The translations under genes were made by a program, and so were the position numbers. Below the pieces are notes generated by a model. That model was not told the DNA's origin and searched no databases. It saw only the letters and a program-made list of their open reading frames with translations. A stretch of 64,000 nucleotides of DNA from Rhabdophis nuchalis (Eukaryota; Chordata; Lepidosauria; Squamata; Natricidae): NCBI GenBank assembly GCA_039707465.1, contig CM077647.1, positions 172,482,663 to 172,546,662 on the forward strand, in the 5' to 3' direction. Position 1 is the first letter of the stretch, and the number at the start of each line of letters is the position of its first letter. Shown one piece after another: positions 41,053 to 52,281 of this stretch.

Positions 41053-43710
41053 GATAGATAGATAGATAGATAGATAGATTTTATTTTTCTATACCGCGTC
41101 CTCTCCCCAGGGGGACTCGGAGCGGTGCACAGGGAAAATTAAAACAGCATAAAATATATACATAAATAAATACAATAAAAACAAATTAAATCAACTGTCC
41201 CTGTACTAAAATCCCCATTTTAAAATTAACATTCCCTAACGTCTGAGGTAGAGACTAACCTAGGCCGGCCAAGCAGAAAAAGTGAGTTTTTAATTTCTGA
41301 CGGAAGGAGCGGAGGTCCGTAGTTGTTCTAATGTCGGGGGGAAGGTCGTTCCAGAGGGCTGGGCCCGCCACAGAGAAGGCCCTTCCCCTGGGCGTCGCCC
41401 GCTGACAAAGTCTAGTGGACAGCACCCGGAGAAGTCCCTCTCTGTGGGAGCGAATGGGCCGGGAAGATGTATGGGGCAGAATCCGATCCCGCAGATAGCT
41501 AGGTCCCGAGCCATGGAGCACTTTAAAGATGAGAACTAACACCTTGAAGCGCACCCGAAAGACGACAGGTAGCCAGTGCAGCTCGCGCAAGAGCGGTGTT
41601 ACATGGGTATACCTTACAGTACCCATTATTGCTCGCGCGGCTGCATTCTGGACCAGCTGAAGTCTTCGGGTGCACCTCAAGGGGAGCCCCATGTAGAGAG
41701 AGTTACAATAGTCCAGTCGGGATGTCACGAGAGCATGAGTGACTGTGCGAAGGGCGTCCCGATCCAATAGGGGGCGCAACTGGCGAACCAGGCGAACCTG
41801 GTAAAACGCCCTCCTGGCCACGGCTGTCACTTGATCTTCCATGGACAGCCGGGCATCCAGGAGGACACCCAAGTTGCGCACCCCATCCACAGGGGCAAGA
41901 TGTTCGCCCCCTATGGCCAGCGATGGAGTCAGCTGGTTGAATCGGGCAGCCGGAAACCACAGCCACTCGGTCTTGGTCGGGTTGAGTCTGAGTCCGTTAC
42001 TTCCCATCCAGATCCGTACGGCTTCCAGGCACTGGCACATCACCGCTACGGCATCGTTGGGGTGGCTTGGGGTAGATATATACAGCTGAGTATCATCAGC
42101 GTAGAGATGGTACTCTACCCCAAAGCCACGGATGATCTCACCCAGCGGCTTCATATATGTGTTGAACAGGAGAGGCGAGAGGACCGACCCCTGAGGAACC
42201 CCACATGTGAGGGGTCTCGAGGTCGACCTCTGCTCTCCTGCCAACACAAATTGCGATCGGCCAGAGAGGTAGGAGGAGAACCACCGTAAAACGGTGCCTC
42301 CCACCCCCAACCCCTCCAGCCAATGCAATAGGATACCATGGTCGATGGTATCGAAAGCCGCCGAGAGGTCTAATAGGACCAGGATGGAGGAGCAACCCCC
42401 ATCTCTGGCCCTCCAGAGATCATCGACCAACGCGACCAATGCCGTCTCGGTGCTATGCCCGGGCCGAAAGCCGGACTGGCGCGGGTCTAGATAATCAACT
42501 TCCTCCAGGTGACGGGGAAACTGTTGTGCCACCACACTCTCAACAACCTTCGCCAAAAAGGGAAGGTTGGAGACTGGACGATAGTTGGTTAATAAAGCTG
42601 GATCCAAAGAGGGCTTCTTAAGGAGGGGCCGCACCATGGCCTCTTTTAGGGAAGCAGGTAAGGCACCCTCACTTAAGGATGCGTTGACAACCTCTTGGAG
42701 CCAGCCTCGTGTCACCTCCCAGGATGCCAGTACAAGCCAGGAGGGACACGGGTCCAATAAACATGTGGTGGCTCGCAGTCGCCCACGTAACTTGTCCATA
42801 TCCTCGGAAGTAACGGAGTCAAACTCCTCCCAAACAAGATCTGTCTCGTGGCATCCCACTGGGCCATCAATGGAGGCTAACTCATTCTGTATCTGAGCGA
42901 TTTTCTCCTGCAGAAAAATCACAAATTCCTCTGCTCTACCCTGCAGCGGGGCTTCCCGCACCCTCTGTTGAAGGAGGGAACGGGTCACCCTAAACAGGGC
43001 GGCAGGGCGGTTTTCTGCGGATGCTATGAGAGTGGCACAATGATGACGTTTGGCCACTCTCAGCGCCACAATGTAAGTCCGTAAATGGGCTCTTACCTGT
43101 GTCCGGTCAGATTCAGAACGGGTAGCCCTCCATCTTCTCTCTAGGCATCTCTTGTGGTGTTTCGTCACCCTCAGCTCCTCGGTAAACCAAGGAGCCAGGG
43201 TGTTTCGGCGCCACAAGAGAGGCCGCAAGGGCGCGACCCGATCCAAGGCTCCCGTGGTCGCAATATTCCATGCGGCCACGAGGTCCTCCATCGGGGCGCG
43301 GGTCAGAGGTACAGGAAGTGGCCCAAGCGCCGTCTGGAACCCATCAGGGTCCATCAGACGCCTGGGGCAGAACCAAATAGGTGACTCAGGTTCCGCCTCC
43401 CCGCGGTGAGGGGCAGCGGTTGGAAAGTCGAGCCGGAGAAGTGAGTGGTCTGTCCATGACAAGGGCGTGATGACTATATCCCCTATACCCAGATCACTCT
43501 TCCATTGGCCTGAGACAAAGATGAGATCCGGTGTATGTCCACCCTTGTGAGTGGGGCCTTGAATTAGTTGGGTCAGGTCCATGGCCGTCATGGAAGCCAT
43601 GAACTCCCGAGCTACCCCGGATGATTCGCCCGCCGATGGCAGATTAAAGTCCCCCATGACTAAAAGTCTGGGGGTCTCAACTGCCATCGTAGCGATCACC
43701 TCGAGGAGGC
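41053..43710 (-). mobile_element. L2-like LINE, 5'-truncated, (GATA)n tail
   Basis: The tail (GATA)n is at 41053-41080, followed by the reversed 3' UTR and signature, and an ORF2 frame of 814 codons open from the end of the endonuclease to the stop. The 5' break at about 43710 falls inside the endonuclease domain. It is one of the youngest LINE copies here. Confidence 0.92.
41255..43699 (-). pseudogene. LINE ORF2: endonuclease end plus reverse transcriptase, open but lacking its N-terminus
   Basis: The 814-residue frame starts within the APE-type endonuclease (VMGDFNLPS with the catalytic Asp/Asn, WTDHSLL with Asp/His). A linker follows, then the RT with LLDLSAAFDTIDHG, GVPQGSVLSPLLFN and the catalytic YADDTQLYIS. 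The C-terminal tail has LHWLPV and WNDLPPDIRTT. No stop or shift interrupts it. It is non-functional only because truncation removed the first part of the endonuclease; the apparent Met start is internal. Confidence 0.9.
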
Positions 43711-44215
43711 TAATTATTCACTTGGTTGTTGGCTTGAGAATTCACAGGGATCATCCCACAACCACAAAACCAAAGTTGAGTTTAATTATAGTCCTTTTTT
43801 CTTGAGCATAAGACCGACTGCCTTTTTTGAACTTTCGGGGGGGGGGGGAAGTTTGATGGTGAAGTGGTTTCCTGGAAGCATCTCCTTTGGTTGAGACATG
43901 AAGTTTTGTAACTTGACAATCATTCTTTGCTCACTTAGCTTAAATCAAATTATCAGCCTATTGTTTTAATAAACCATGGGAGCATATCAATGATGGGTGA
44001 ACTGTAATATGCCTTCCAACACTGTCCATTATGTGGCTGATATATGTACTTCTGTATTGGGGTGTCTGCACAGATTAATTTTGAGTATTGATTCTTTTCT
44101 ATGTTGGAGCTTCAGCAAAATAACATTTTTCCACCCTCCTTTGAAAATCCACGCCATTTTCTTTGACAATTTTAACAGATTATCTTGATGGGGTTAGAAT
44201 GCATCATCTAAGTAT
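43711..44215. other. No gene seen
   Basis: Low-complexity G run at 43840-43848; otherwise unrecognised single-copy-looking sequence. Confidence 0.4.
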
Positions 44216-44223
44216 CATTGTCA

Positions 44224-44886
44224 CAGAGGCGTAGCGTGGGGGGTGCAGGGGGGGCCGGCCGCACTGGGCGCAACATCTGGGGGGGCGCGCTCCAGAGACC
44301 CGACTCGGAAGCTCTCCTCCGCGGATCTCTGGAGTTGGTGGCGGCGGCACCTGGGCGCTCCTGGGCCGGCGAGAGTCGGGGAGCGAACAGCGGCCTATAG
44401 GGGCCAAACCCTCCCGGGCCATCCCCCGGCTGAGGCCAGCAGCGGCTCCTCGCACCCGCCAGCACCACCCGAGGCAGCCAGGCGAGACTTAAAGGCGCAG
44501 GTCATTCGAAGCAACGGCCGTGCGGAGACCCTGGAAGACTCCTCCGTTCCGAGCCAGCCAGAGGAGCGGCGACCTGGGCCCCACGGCGGCCCGGGAAGAC
44601 CCTCTTACCCCGGCTTTCGGGCCGTCGCCCTCCGTAGAAAGGAGCGTCGGGTGTCCCAGGCCCGCACCACGCAAAGGGCGCCCGCTTCTCCCCAAGGCGA
44701 GGCAACGAGTGTCGGACCCGGATGGCCGAGCCCTTTGGGCAGCGGCTGCCCGCCGGATCCTCGCCGGAGGTGCGTGGGCTCGACACCACAAGAAGAGCTG
44801 CCTTCCCCGAGTGCTAAAATCCACGGGTTAGGGGGCGCAAATTACTTGCCTTGCCCCGGGTGCTGACAACCCACGCTACGCCACTG
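44224..44886. mobile_element. hAT-type non-autonomous DNA transposon with perfect target duplication
   Basis: The 663-bp element starts CAGAGGCGTAGCGTGGG and ends CCCACGCTACGCCACTG, inverted repeats of about 17 bp. It is flanked on both sides by CATTGTCA (44216-44223 and 44887-44894), an exact 8-bp duplication typical of hAT transposition. The interior is very GC-rich. The frame 44243-44866 has no transposase similarity that I can see. Confidence 0.9.
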
Positions 44887-44894
44887 CATTGTCA

Positions 44895-45248
44895 AGTACC
44901 CTAACGATGCCTGCTTCATAATAAACGACCCAATATTATGATACAAAAAGCAGTGATTTATTAACAGCTTCATTAGGCATTCCTCATTAGGTGTTTCTTA
45001 TTTGCAGCCATATTTTTTGCTTTCTTTATCTGCTTCTGAACTTTGCCCGCATTACTGTCCTCCCTTCAGCTTTTCGTCATAAATCACATTAACCAATGAG
45101 AGATGGTAGTTTAGACATGCACATCCACAGGCCAGCTTGAGATTCCTTTCCGACCACAGGTATGTTTGGAATGCTCCTCTCTATGGCAGTTTAATAGTAG
45201 TCATAGAGATGCCTTACAAACTGAAAATCATTTATGTAATGAAGGCTC
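44895..45248. other. No gene seen
   Basis: AT-rich unrecognised sequence between the hAT element and the AGAAT array. Confidence 0.4.
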
Positions 45249-45770
45249 ACAGAATAGAATAGAATAGAATAGAATAGAATAGAATAGAATAGGATGGGAT
45301 GGGATGGGATGGGATGGGATGGGATGGGATGGGATAGAATAGAATAGAATAGAATAGAATAGAATAGAATAGAATAGAATAGAATAGAATAGAATAGAAT
45401 AGAATAGAATAGAATAGAATAGAATAGAATAGAATAGAATAGAATAGAAAATATGGAACGGAATGGAGTGGGATGGGATGGGATGGGATAGAATAGAATA
45501 GGGAAGAGGATGGAATGGAATGGGATGGAATAGAATAGAATAGAAAATATGGAATGGAGTGGAGTGGGATGGGATGGAATAGAATAGGGAAGAAGATGGA
45601 ATGGAATGGAATAGAAAATATGGAACAGAATGGAGTGGGATGGGATGGGATGGGATAGAATAGAATAGGGAAGAGTATGGAATGGAATGGGATGGAATAG
45701 AATAGAATATAATAGAATATAAAATATGGAATGGAGTGGAGTGGGATGGAATGGAATAGAATAGAAGAAC
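45249..45770. repeat. (AGAAT)n/(GGGAT)n composite array
   Basis: Pentamer blocks alternate between AGAAT and GGGAT types with a higher-order word (AATATGGAA(T/C)GGA(A/G)TGG) repeating at about 45450, 45545, 45620 and 45725. It ends at AGAGTTGGAAGGGACCTTGG (about 45773-45792), the reversed 3' end of a CR1/L3-like LINE, so the array is that element's tail. Confidence 0.93.
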
Positions 45771-46014
45771 AGAGTTGGAAGGGACCTTGGAGGTCTTCTA
45801 GTTACAAGGTTACCCTGGTTACCCTGGTTACAAGGTCAAAAGAAAAACTGGCACTTTGATCCAAAACCTATGAACTTTCAACCGCATTTTCCTGCTCAAA
45901 TGAGGAACTCATGTTGAATGCTGAAGATATTTATTTACATTTATTTATAAATAAACATGCTGCTTCTTATGGATTAAAAAAATTGACTGTGTTGGATATT
46001 TTTTTTCAACCTTT

Positions 46015-46495
46015 GAAGAAAAGATAGAATAGATAGAATTGTTTATTGGCCAAGTGTGATTGGGCACACAAGGAATTTGAACTTGGCTTTGAAGCTCTCA
46101 GTATACATTAGGAGAATAAAACACATTCATTAAGAATAAAAAGATACAACACTTGGTAATAGTCAAGGAAGGTTACTAATAAGCTGTCAAATCATACTAG
46201 GAAACAAATAAAAACAATATAAATTGAAAGATACAAGCAACATGGTTATAGTCATAAGTAGGGAGAGAGAGATACTAGCAAGGAAGAGAAGAATAATAGT
46301 AATACCATCTTAGTAAATTATTTGACAGTGTTGTGGGAATTATTTGTTTAGCAGAGTGATGGCATTTGGGGAAAAACTGTCCTTGTGTCTAGTTGTTCTG
46401 GTGTGCAGTGCCCGATCTCATCATTTCGTGGGTTGAAATTGAAACAATTTATGTCCAGGATGGGAGGGTCTTGTAGATATTGTCACAGCGCTCTT
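46015..46495 (-). mobile_element. LINE 3' fragment, unclassified
   Basis: GAATTGTTTATTGGCCAAGTG and the following sequence look like the reversed 3' end of a LINE. The coding trace at the right end is short. A related RT fragment in the same direction lies at 46990-47095, so one element may have been split by the L2-like insertion between them. Confidence 0.4.
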
Positions 46496-46540
46496 TCTGA
46501 CTCATGCAGTATACAGGTCCTCAATGGAAAGCCAATTGGA

Positions 46541-46985
46541 AGACCGCCTTCTACCGCATACCTCCACTCGACCTGTCCGCTCCCACAGGGAAGGCCTCCT
46601 TAGGGTGCCGTCCGCTGGACAATGCTGGCTGGCGACGCCCAGGGGATGATCCTTCTCTGTGGCAGGTCCCGCCCTTTGGAATGACCTCCCCCCAGACCTC
46701 CGGACTATCACCGATCTTCGTCTTTTCCACCGGACTTTAAAAACCTATTTTTTTCGTATGGCCAGCTTGGCATAACTGCTAACCATGTTTTATTAGATTT
46801 GGGTTTTAAATTAAATGTCTCTTTTTAGCACAGGTTAAATTGTTTAATAATAGTTTTAAATTTTGTAGAATTTGTACTATTTGTATTGTGGGTTTTTAAG
46901 TCCCTGTGCACTGCCCTGAGTCCCTCTTTTGGGAGATAGGGCGGGATAAAAATTTAATAAATATAAAAATTTAATAAATATATAA
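46541..46985 (+). mobile_element. L2-like LINE 3' end
   Basis: It starts AGACCGCCTTCTACCGCATA in ORF2, has a decayed frame, a UTR with TTTTTAGCACAGG, the signature CTGTGCACTGCCCTGAGTCC, and an (AAATTTAATA)n-like tail. Confidence 0.8.
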
Positions 46986-47207
46986 TTGTTTTTTTCCCCT
47001 GAAGTTCTAATTATCCCCTGAAGTATCTGTCTGTCTTGTTTGGTTGCAGAGCCAAACCATACAGTTATGGAAGTACATATGACAGACTCAATCATTCCTC
47101 TGTAGAACTGAATCAGCAGCTAAATCATCTCTAAAATTGGAGGTTGAAGGAACTCTTCAAGGTCTAACATCATGTGGTGGTTTTTTTTTAAATTTATCCC
47201 GAGGGCT

Positions 47208-47215
47208 ATGTAAAT
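47208..47215 (+). promoter_or_regulatory. VH-A octamer variant ATGTAAAT
   Basis: It lies 126 bp before the leader ATG at 47334, in the context GAGGGCTATGTAAATTCAG. Confidence 0.7.
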
Positions 47216-47333
47216 TCAGTGATAGCTTCCTGTTTAAGGGAGCCAGGCCATCCTGTTCTCCTGCTACATCGAAATATACAAAGTGAAGATCGGAATGTTT
47301 GTAGGAATCCTCTGAGCTCTTGAACAAGCAAAA

Positions 47334-47769
47334 ATGGGAGCCTGGCTAAACTTCTTATGGTTGCTAGTAGTCATCAGAGGTATTATGGTCACCTCCAAGG
47401 ACAAGGATCATGCTTTCCTTTATTGTCTTTGTGGTTGTAGTCTGATTACATTTTCTTTCTAGATGCCCAGTCTGAGGACAGCTTGGTGGAGTCTGGTGGA
47501 GAAATGACAAGACCTGGAAAATCCCTCCATCTTCTTTGCCAAGCTTCTGGATTCAACTTCAGTAGGTTTTGGATGCACTGGGTGAGGCAGGCCCCAGGGA
47601 AAGGACTGGAATGGGTGTCGTGGATACATTATAACCAGAGAGAAATACACTACTCAGACAAAGTGAGGGAGCGCTTCGTCCTCTCCAGGGACAATGTCAA
47701 AAACCAGATGTATCTGCAAATGAACCGCCTCAAGCCAGAGGACACGGCTGTCTATTACTGTGCAGGAGG
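47334..47769 (+). CDS. IGHV: VH-A immunoglobulin heavy-chain V segment, intact
   Basis: The leader exon is 47334-47379 ([15 protein letters not shown]). The acceptor is at 47461-47462 and the V exon is 47463-47769. It is the most diverged VH-A: framework 1 reads [20 protein letters not shown]. It keeps both cysteines (LLCQASG and VYYCAG) and [14 protein letters not shown], with framework 3 [20 protein letters not shown]. No lesion is visible. The heptamer is CACAATG. Confidence 0.87.
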
Positions 47770-47808
47770 CACAATGAGAGGAAGTGAATCTGAAGCCAAG
47801 CAAAAACT
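47770..47808 (+). promoter_or_regulatory. Recombination signal of VH-A, 23-bp spacer
   Basis: Heptamer CACAATG (47770-47776), spacer 23 bp (47777-47799), nonamer GCAAAAACT (47800-47808). Confidence 0.86.
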
Positions 47809-48500
47809 GCCACTTTCACTAAACAGCTCTGCAAATTTCTTTGCCATAAAAATACACATTTGATATTTGATTTATTGATGTATTGATGAATTGATGTATT
47901 GATATATTTATTTATTCATTCACTAGCCATTCCCAGCCACGTGTTGCTGTGGCCCAGTCTGCTTAAATGGCCAGACTACCTACCTACCTACCTACCTACC
48001 TACCTAGCTACCTACCTACCTACCGTATTTCTCCCTCTGACTGGCCACACATTGCTGTGGCCCAGTCTGGTTAAATGGCCAACCAATCTGTGTGCAGATC
48101 TACACCTGCACACACAAACACGTAATACAACTACCGTATAACCCCCAACCTACCTACCTACTGTATTTCTCCCTCCCTCTACCTACCTACCCACCTACCT
48201 ACCTACCTACCTACCTACCGCATTTCTCCCTCTCCCTCTCTATCCCCATAGCTGCCTACCTACCTACTATATTTCTCCTTGAATCTTATGGACATAGTAT
48301 TTTATGTCATAAAGGATGACATAATACTGTGGCCCACTGCTCTCTCTGCATCCATCTACTTACCTTTTTTACAATTTTTTACAATTCCGTTGCGTGTACC
48401 TGGCACAGGTGTGACATCTACACAATATATATATCTACACTATAACACATCTAAAACACACATATATATGTTTTCGTAGATTTTCACGGGTGTAGGTATG

Positions 48501-48677
48501 CTGGCATTGCTGGCTTCGGGGATTTTCCCGTGTATATAGCATGGAGATGTTATTGCAACATTTCGACAAGATCTCACTTGTCATCATCAGGCAGGCTTCT
48601 GTGAGATCTTGTCGAAACATTGCAATAACATCTCCATGCTATATACACGGGAAAATCCCCGAAGCCAGCAATGCCAG
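48501..48677. repeat. Palindrome A: 77-bp arms, 23-nt loop
   Basis: 48501-48577 is the reverse complement of 48601-48677, with few mismatches. The arms include CGACAAGATCTCAC and its complement, the stem of a hammerhead-like core. Confidence 0.88.
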
Positions 48678-48689
48678 AATATATATATA

Positions 48690-49390
48690 TTATCACAGCT
48701 CCTGTTCAGAGGTCCCTTTAAGGGGAGGAGACTTAAAGTCATCCCTCTATCTAACACACATCTAAAAAAATGTCACACAGCAGTAATCTATTTGGTTCTC
48801 TGTCTGGATGATCTCTAGGTTGAGTCGAAGGGCAGAGAGGGATGACGTTAAGTCTCCTCTCCTTAAAGGGACCTCTGAACAGGAGCTGTGATAATATTCT
48901 CTCATTTAAGAGTCCTGTAAATTGGCTGATGTATCAGGGATACCGGATAGCTCAAGGCATAGAGAGGCTTGCCTCAAATGCTGGAAAGCACCGGTTCAAA
49001 TCCCAGTAGAAGGAGTATGGCCAGCTGAAGAAGGCTAATAAGCCTGAAATGGATCCATCCTGGTCTCTTTATTTTCAGCCCTTAAAAATCTAACACACAT
49101 CTAAAAAAATGCCACACAGCAATAATCTATTTGGTTCTCTGTCTGGATGATCTCTAGGTTGAGTCGAAGGGCAGAGAGAGATGACGTTAAGTCTCCTCCC
49201 CTTAAAGGGACCTCTGAACAGGAGCTGTGATAATATTCTCTCATTTAAGAGTCCTGTAAATTGGCTGATGTATCAGGGATACCGGATAGCTCAAGGCATA
49301 GAGAGGCTTGCCTCAAATGCTGGAAAGCACCGGTTCAAATCCCAGTAGAAGGAGTATGGCCAGCTGAAGAAGGCTAATAAGCCTGAAACA
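48690..49390 (+). repeat. Two tandem tRNA-like SINE units, period 339 bp
   Basis: Units begin CTAACACACATCTAAAAAAA at 48751 and 49090. Each carries a tRNA-like part (GGATAGCTCAAGGCATAGAG, then CCGGTTCAAATCCCAGTAGA) and ends GGCTAATAAGCCTGAAA. 48690-48745 is the reverse complement of 48842-48895, so the first head can fold back. The architecture is the same as at 5881-6776 but the sequence differs. Confidence 0.75.
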
Positions 49391-49420
49391 CTAGTGAGAG
49401 ACCATATTAGGACTTAATAA

Positions 49421-51445
49421 GTGGCGATAAGAGTGGCCAAACGCGAGTATTGTGCCACTCTTATTGCATCCGCAGATATCCGCCCTGCCGCCCTGTTTGG
49501 GGTGACCCGCTCCCTCCTTCAACAGATGCCGCGGGAAGCCGCTTTATAGGGTCGAGCAGAGGAATTTGGGATTTATCTGCAGGAGAAAATCACTCGGATT
49601 CGGAGCGAGTTACCCTCCATCGACAGTGGCCCAGTAGAGCGTGCCGAGGCTGTTCTTGTGACACCATCATGGGAGGAGTTTGATTTTGTTACCACCGAGG
49701 ATATGGACAAGTTGTCAAAGAGACTTAGGGCCACCATATGTTTATTGGACCCGTGTTCCTCCTGGCTTGTACTGGCATCCTGGGAGACGACACGAGGCTG
49801 GCTCCAGGGCATTGTCAACGCATCTTTGAGTGAGGGGTCCTTGCCTGCCGTCTTGAAAGAGGCAGTAGTAAGGCCCCTCCTCAAGAAGCCGTCCCTGGAT
49901 CCAGCATTATTAGAGAACTACCGTCCAGTCTCCAACCTTCACTTTTTAGTAAAGGTTGTTGAGAGTGTGGTGGCTCAAGAGTTTCCGCGACACTTGGAGG
50001 AAGTTGATTATCTAGACCCACGCCACTCAGGCTTCCTACCCGGGCACAGCACCGAGACAGCATTGGTCGCGTTGGTTGATGATCTCTGGAGAGCGCGGGA
50101 TAGAGGATATTCCTCTATCCTAGTCCTATTAGACCTCTCAGCGGCTTTTGATACCATCGACCATGGTATCCTATTGCGCCGACTGGGGGGGTTGGGGCTG
50201 GGAGGCACCGTTTTGCGGTGGTTCTCGTCCTACCTCTCTGGTCGGTCGTAATGTGTGTTGGCAGGGGGGCAGAGGTCGACTTCGAGGCCCCTCATATGTG
50301 GGGTACCTCAGGGGTCGGTCCTCTCGCCCCTACTGTTCAACACATATATGAAGCCGCTGGGTGAGATCATCCGTGGTTTTGGGGTGGGATATCATCTGTA
50401 CGCTGATGATACTCAGTTATACATATCCACCCCAGACCACCCCGACGATGCCGTCGAGGTTATGTCCCGGTGTTTGGAGGTCGTACGGATCTGGATGGGT
50501 AGTAACAAACTCAAGCTCAACCCGTCCAAGACTGAGTGGCTGTGGCTTCCGGCACCCCGTTTCAACCAGATTATTCCAACTCTGGCCATTGGGGGCGAAA
50601 CACCGGCCCCCGTGGAGAGGGCGCGTAATTTGGGTGTCCTCCTGGATTCCCGGCTGTCTATGGAGGACCATGTGGCAGCCGTGGCCAGGGGGGCATTCCA
50701 TCAGGTACGCCTGATGCGCCAATTGCGCCCCTTACTGGACCGGGGTGCCTTACACACGGTCACTCAAGCACTCGTCAGGTCTCGACTCGACTACTGTAAT
50801 GCTCTCTACATGGGGCTTCCCTTGAGGTGCACCCGAAAGCTACAGTTAGTCCAGAACGCAGCCCCGCGGGTGATTATGGGAGCGCCTAGACACTCCCATA
50901 TAACACCAATCCTGCGCGAGCTGCACTGGCTTCCTGTGGTCTTTCGGGTGCGCTTCAAGGTTCTAACGACCATCTTTAAAGCGCTCCATGGCTCGGGGCC
51001 TAGTTATATGCGAGACCGCCTCCTGCCCCATACATCCCTTAGACCGATACGCTCCCACAGAGAGGCCCTCCTCAGGGTGCCGTCGGCCGGACAATGCCGA
51101 CTGGCGACACCCAGGGGGAGAGCCTTCTCTGTGGCGGGACCAGCCCTTTGGAACGACTTGCCCCCTGAACTCCGTACCATTTCTGACCTTCGCCTCTTCC
51201 GCAAGTGTCTGAAGACACACCTATTCCAACTAGCCGGCCTTGCGTAGCCTCCAATACCGACTCGTAGATAGTTTTAAAATGGGGAGTTTAATTCGGTTTT
51301 AGCACAGGCCCTTAGTTGAATAAGTTTTTAAAAAAAGTTTTATATGTTTTGTATGTTTTTTAATGTTCCTGTGCGCCGCCCTGGGTCCGTTTGGAGAAGG
51401 GCGGGGTATAAATTCAATAAATAAATAAATAAATAAATAAATAAA
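49421..51445 (+). mobile_element. L2-like LINE, RT region, one nonsense codon
   Basis: It is 5'-truncated in the linker before the RT. The frame is open 49658-50251 and continues in the same frame from 50255 to 51247. The break is a TAA at 50249-50251 where other copies have CAA (SGRSQFVL). RT motifs are present: LLDLSAAFDTIDHG, GVPQGSVLSPLLFN and YADDTQLYIS. The UTR signature is GTGCGCCGCCCTGGGTCC, the tail (AAAT)n. It interrupts the second SINE unit, whose end (ATGGATCCATCCTGGTCTC) resumes at 51445. Confidence 0.88.
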
Positions 51446-51512
51446 TGGATCCATCCTGGTCTCTTTATTTTCAGCCCTTAAAAATCTAACATATATATAT
51501 ATATATATATAT

Positions 51513-51703
51513 TCGGGGATTTTCCCGTGTATAAGTCATAGAAAAGTTGTTGCAACGTTTCGACAAGATCTCACTTGTCATCATCAGGCAGGCTTGTGTC
51601 TGTGAATCACTCACAGACACAAGCCTGCCTGATGATGACAAGTGAGATCTTGTCGAAACGTTGCAACAACTTTTCTATGCCTTATACACGGGAAAATCCC
51701 CGA
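51513..51703. repeat. Palindrome B: 93-bp arms, 5-nt loop
   Basis: 51513-51605 pairs with 51611-51703 almost perfectly around ATCAC. The right arm contains CTGATGA (51629-51635), a six-base-pair stem (GACAAG with CTTGTC) and GAAA (51655-51658). Confidence 0.92.
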
Positions 51704-51746
51704 AGCCAGCTGTGCCAGCATACCTACACCCGTGAAAATCTACGAA

Positions 51747-51774
<28 letters not shown>

Positions 51775-51780
<6 letters not shown>

Positions 51781-52017
51781 GGTCTTTGGTTGTTCGGGTT
51801 TTCTCCCGCGTAGAATTGGAAGTATCTTCACGACGTTTCGATGAAATCTCATTCATCATCTTCAGGCTGGTGCTTTGGGCTTGGTGCTTCCAGGAGCCCT
51901 GGAAGCACCAAGCCCGAAGCACCAGCCTGAAGATGATGAATGAGATTTCATCGAAACGTCGTGAAGATACTTCCAATTCTACGCGGGAGAAAACCCGAAC
52001 AACCAAAGACCTACATA
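51775..52017. repeat. Palindrome C: 120-bp arms, 3-nt loop
   Basis: 51775-51894 pairs with 51898-52017. The right arm contains CTGAAGA (51926-51932 region), a stem GATGAA/TTCATC and GAAAC. The same arm sequence occurs singly at 6889-7000. Confidence 0.92.
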
Positions 52018-52040
52018 CAAACACCCGCGAAAACCTCAGA

Positions 52041-52041
52041 A

Positions 52042-52114
<73 letters not shown>
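52041..52114. repeat. (TA)n microsatellite
   Basis: About 37 uninterrupted AT units between palindrome C and the resumed host repeat. Confidence 0.95.
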
Positions 52115-52116
<2 letters not shown>

Positions 52117-52281
52117 TAGATGTCACACCTGTGCCAGGTATGTAATCGGTGCTGTAATATATATAATCGGTGCTGTATTTGAAAGGAACATTGTGTGAAA
52201 AATTGGAAGTGATTGGTGCAGTACTTTCGGAGATTAGCAGTTTTGAACAAACTCATAGTTACATTTTTATTTATATAGATT

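Larger units (their letters stand above)
47924..52281 (+). mobile_element. Third (CTAC)n repeat copy, opened by a nested composite
   Basis: The start (CTAGCCATTCCCAGCCACGTG), doubled head and (CTAC)n interior run to about 48400 (TGTACCTGGCACAGGTGTGAC). The matching end (GATGTCACACCTGTGCCAGG, GGAACATTGTGTGAAAAATTGG, TTTATTTATATAGAT) is at 52115-52281. About 3.7 kb of other repeats lies between: palindromes, SINE units and an L2-like LINE. The join word CACAGGTGTGACATC on the left appears reversed on the right, so part of the interior may have inverted. Confidence 0.6.

Noticed and set aside
44243..44866. 207-codon frame inside the hAT-like element
   Set aside because: It follows GC richness, spans the element almost end to end, and shows no transposase or other motif.
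49321..49345. tRNA gene suggested by GGTTCAAATCCC boxes at 6132, 48991 and 49331
   Set aside because: No cloverleaf with paired acceptor and anticodon arms can be drawn; these are SINE heads.
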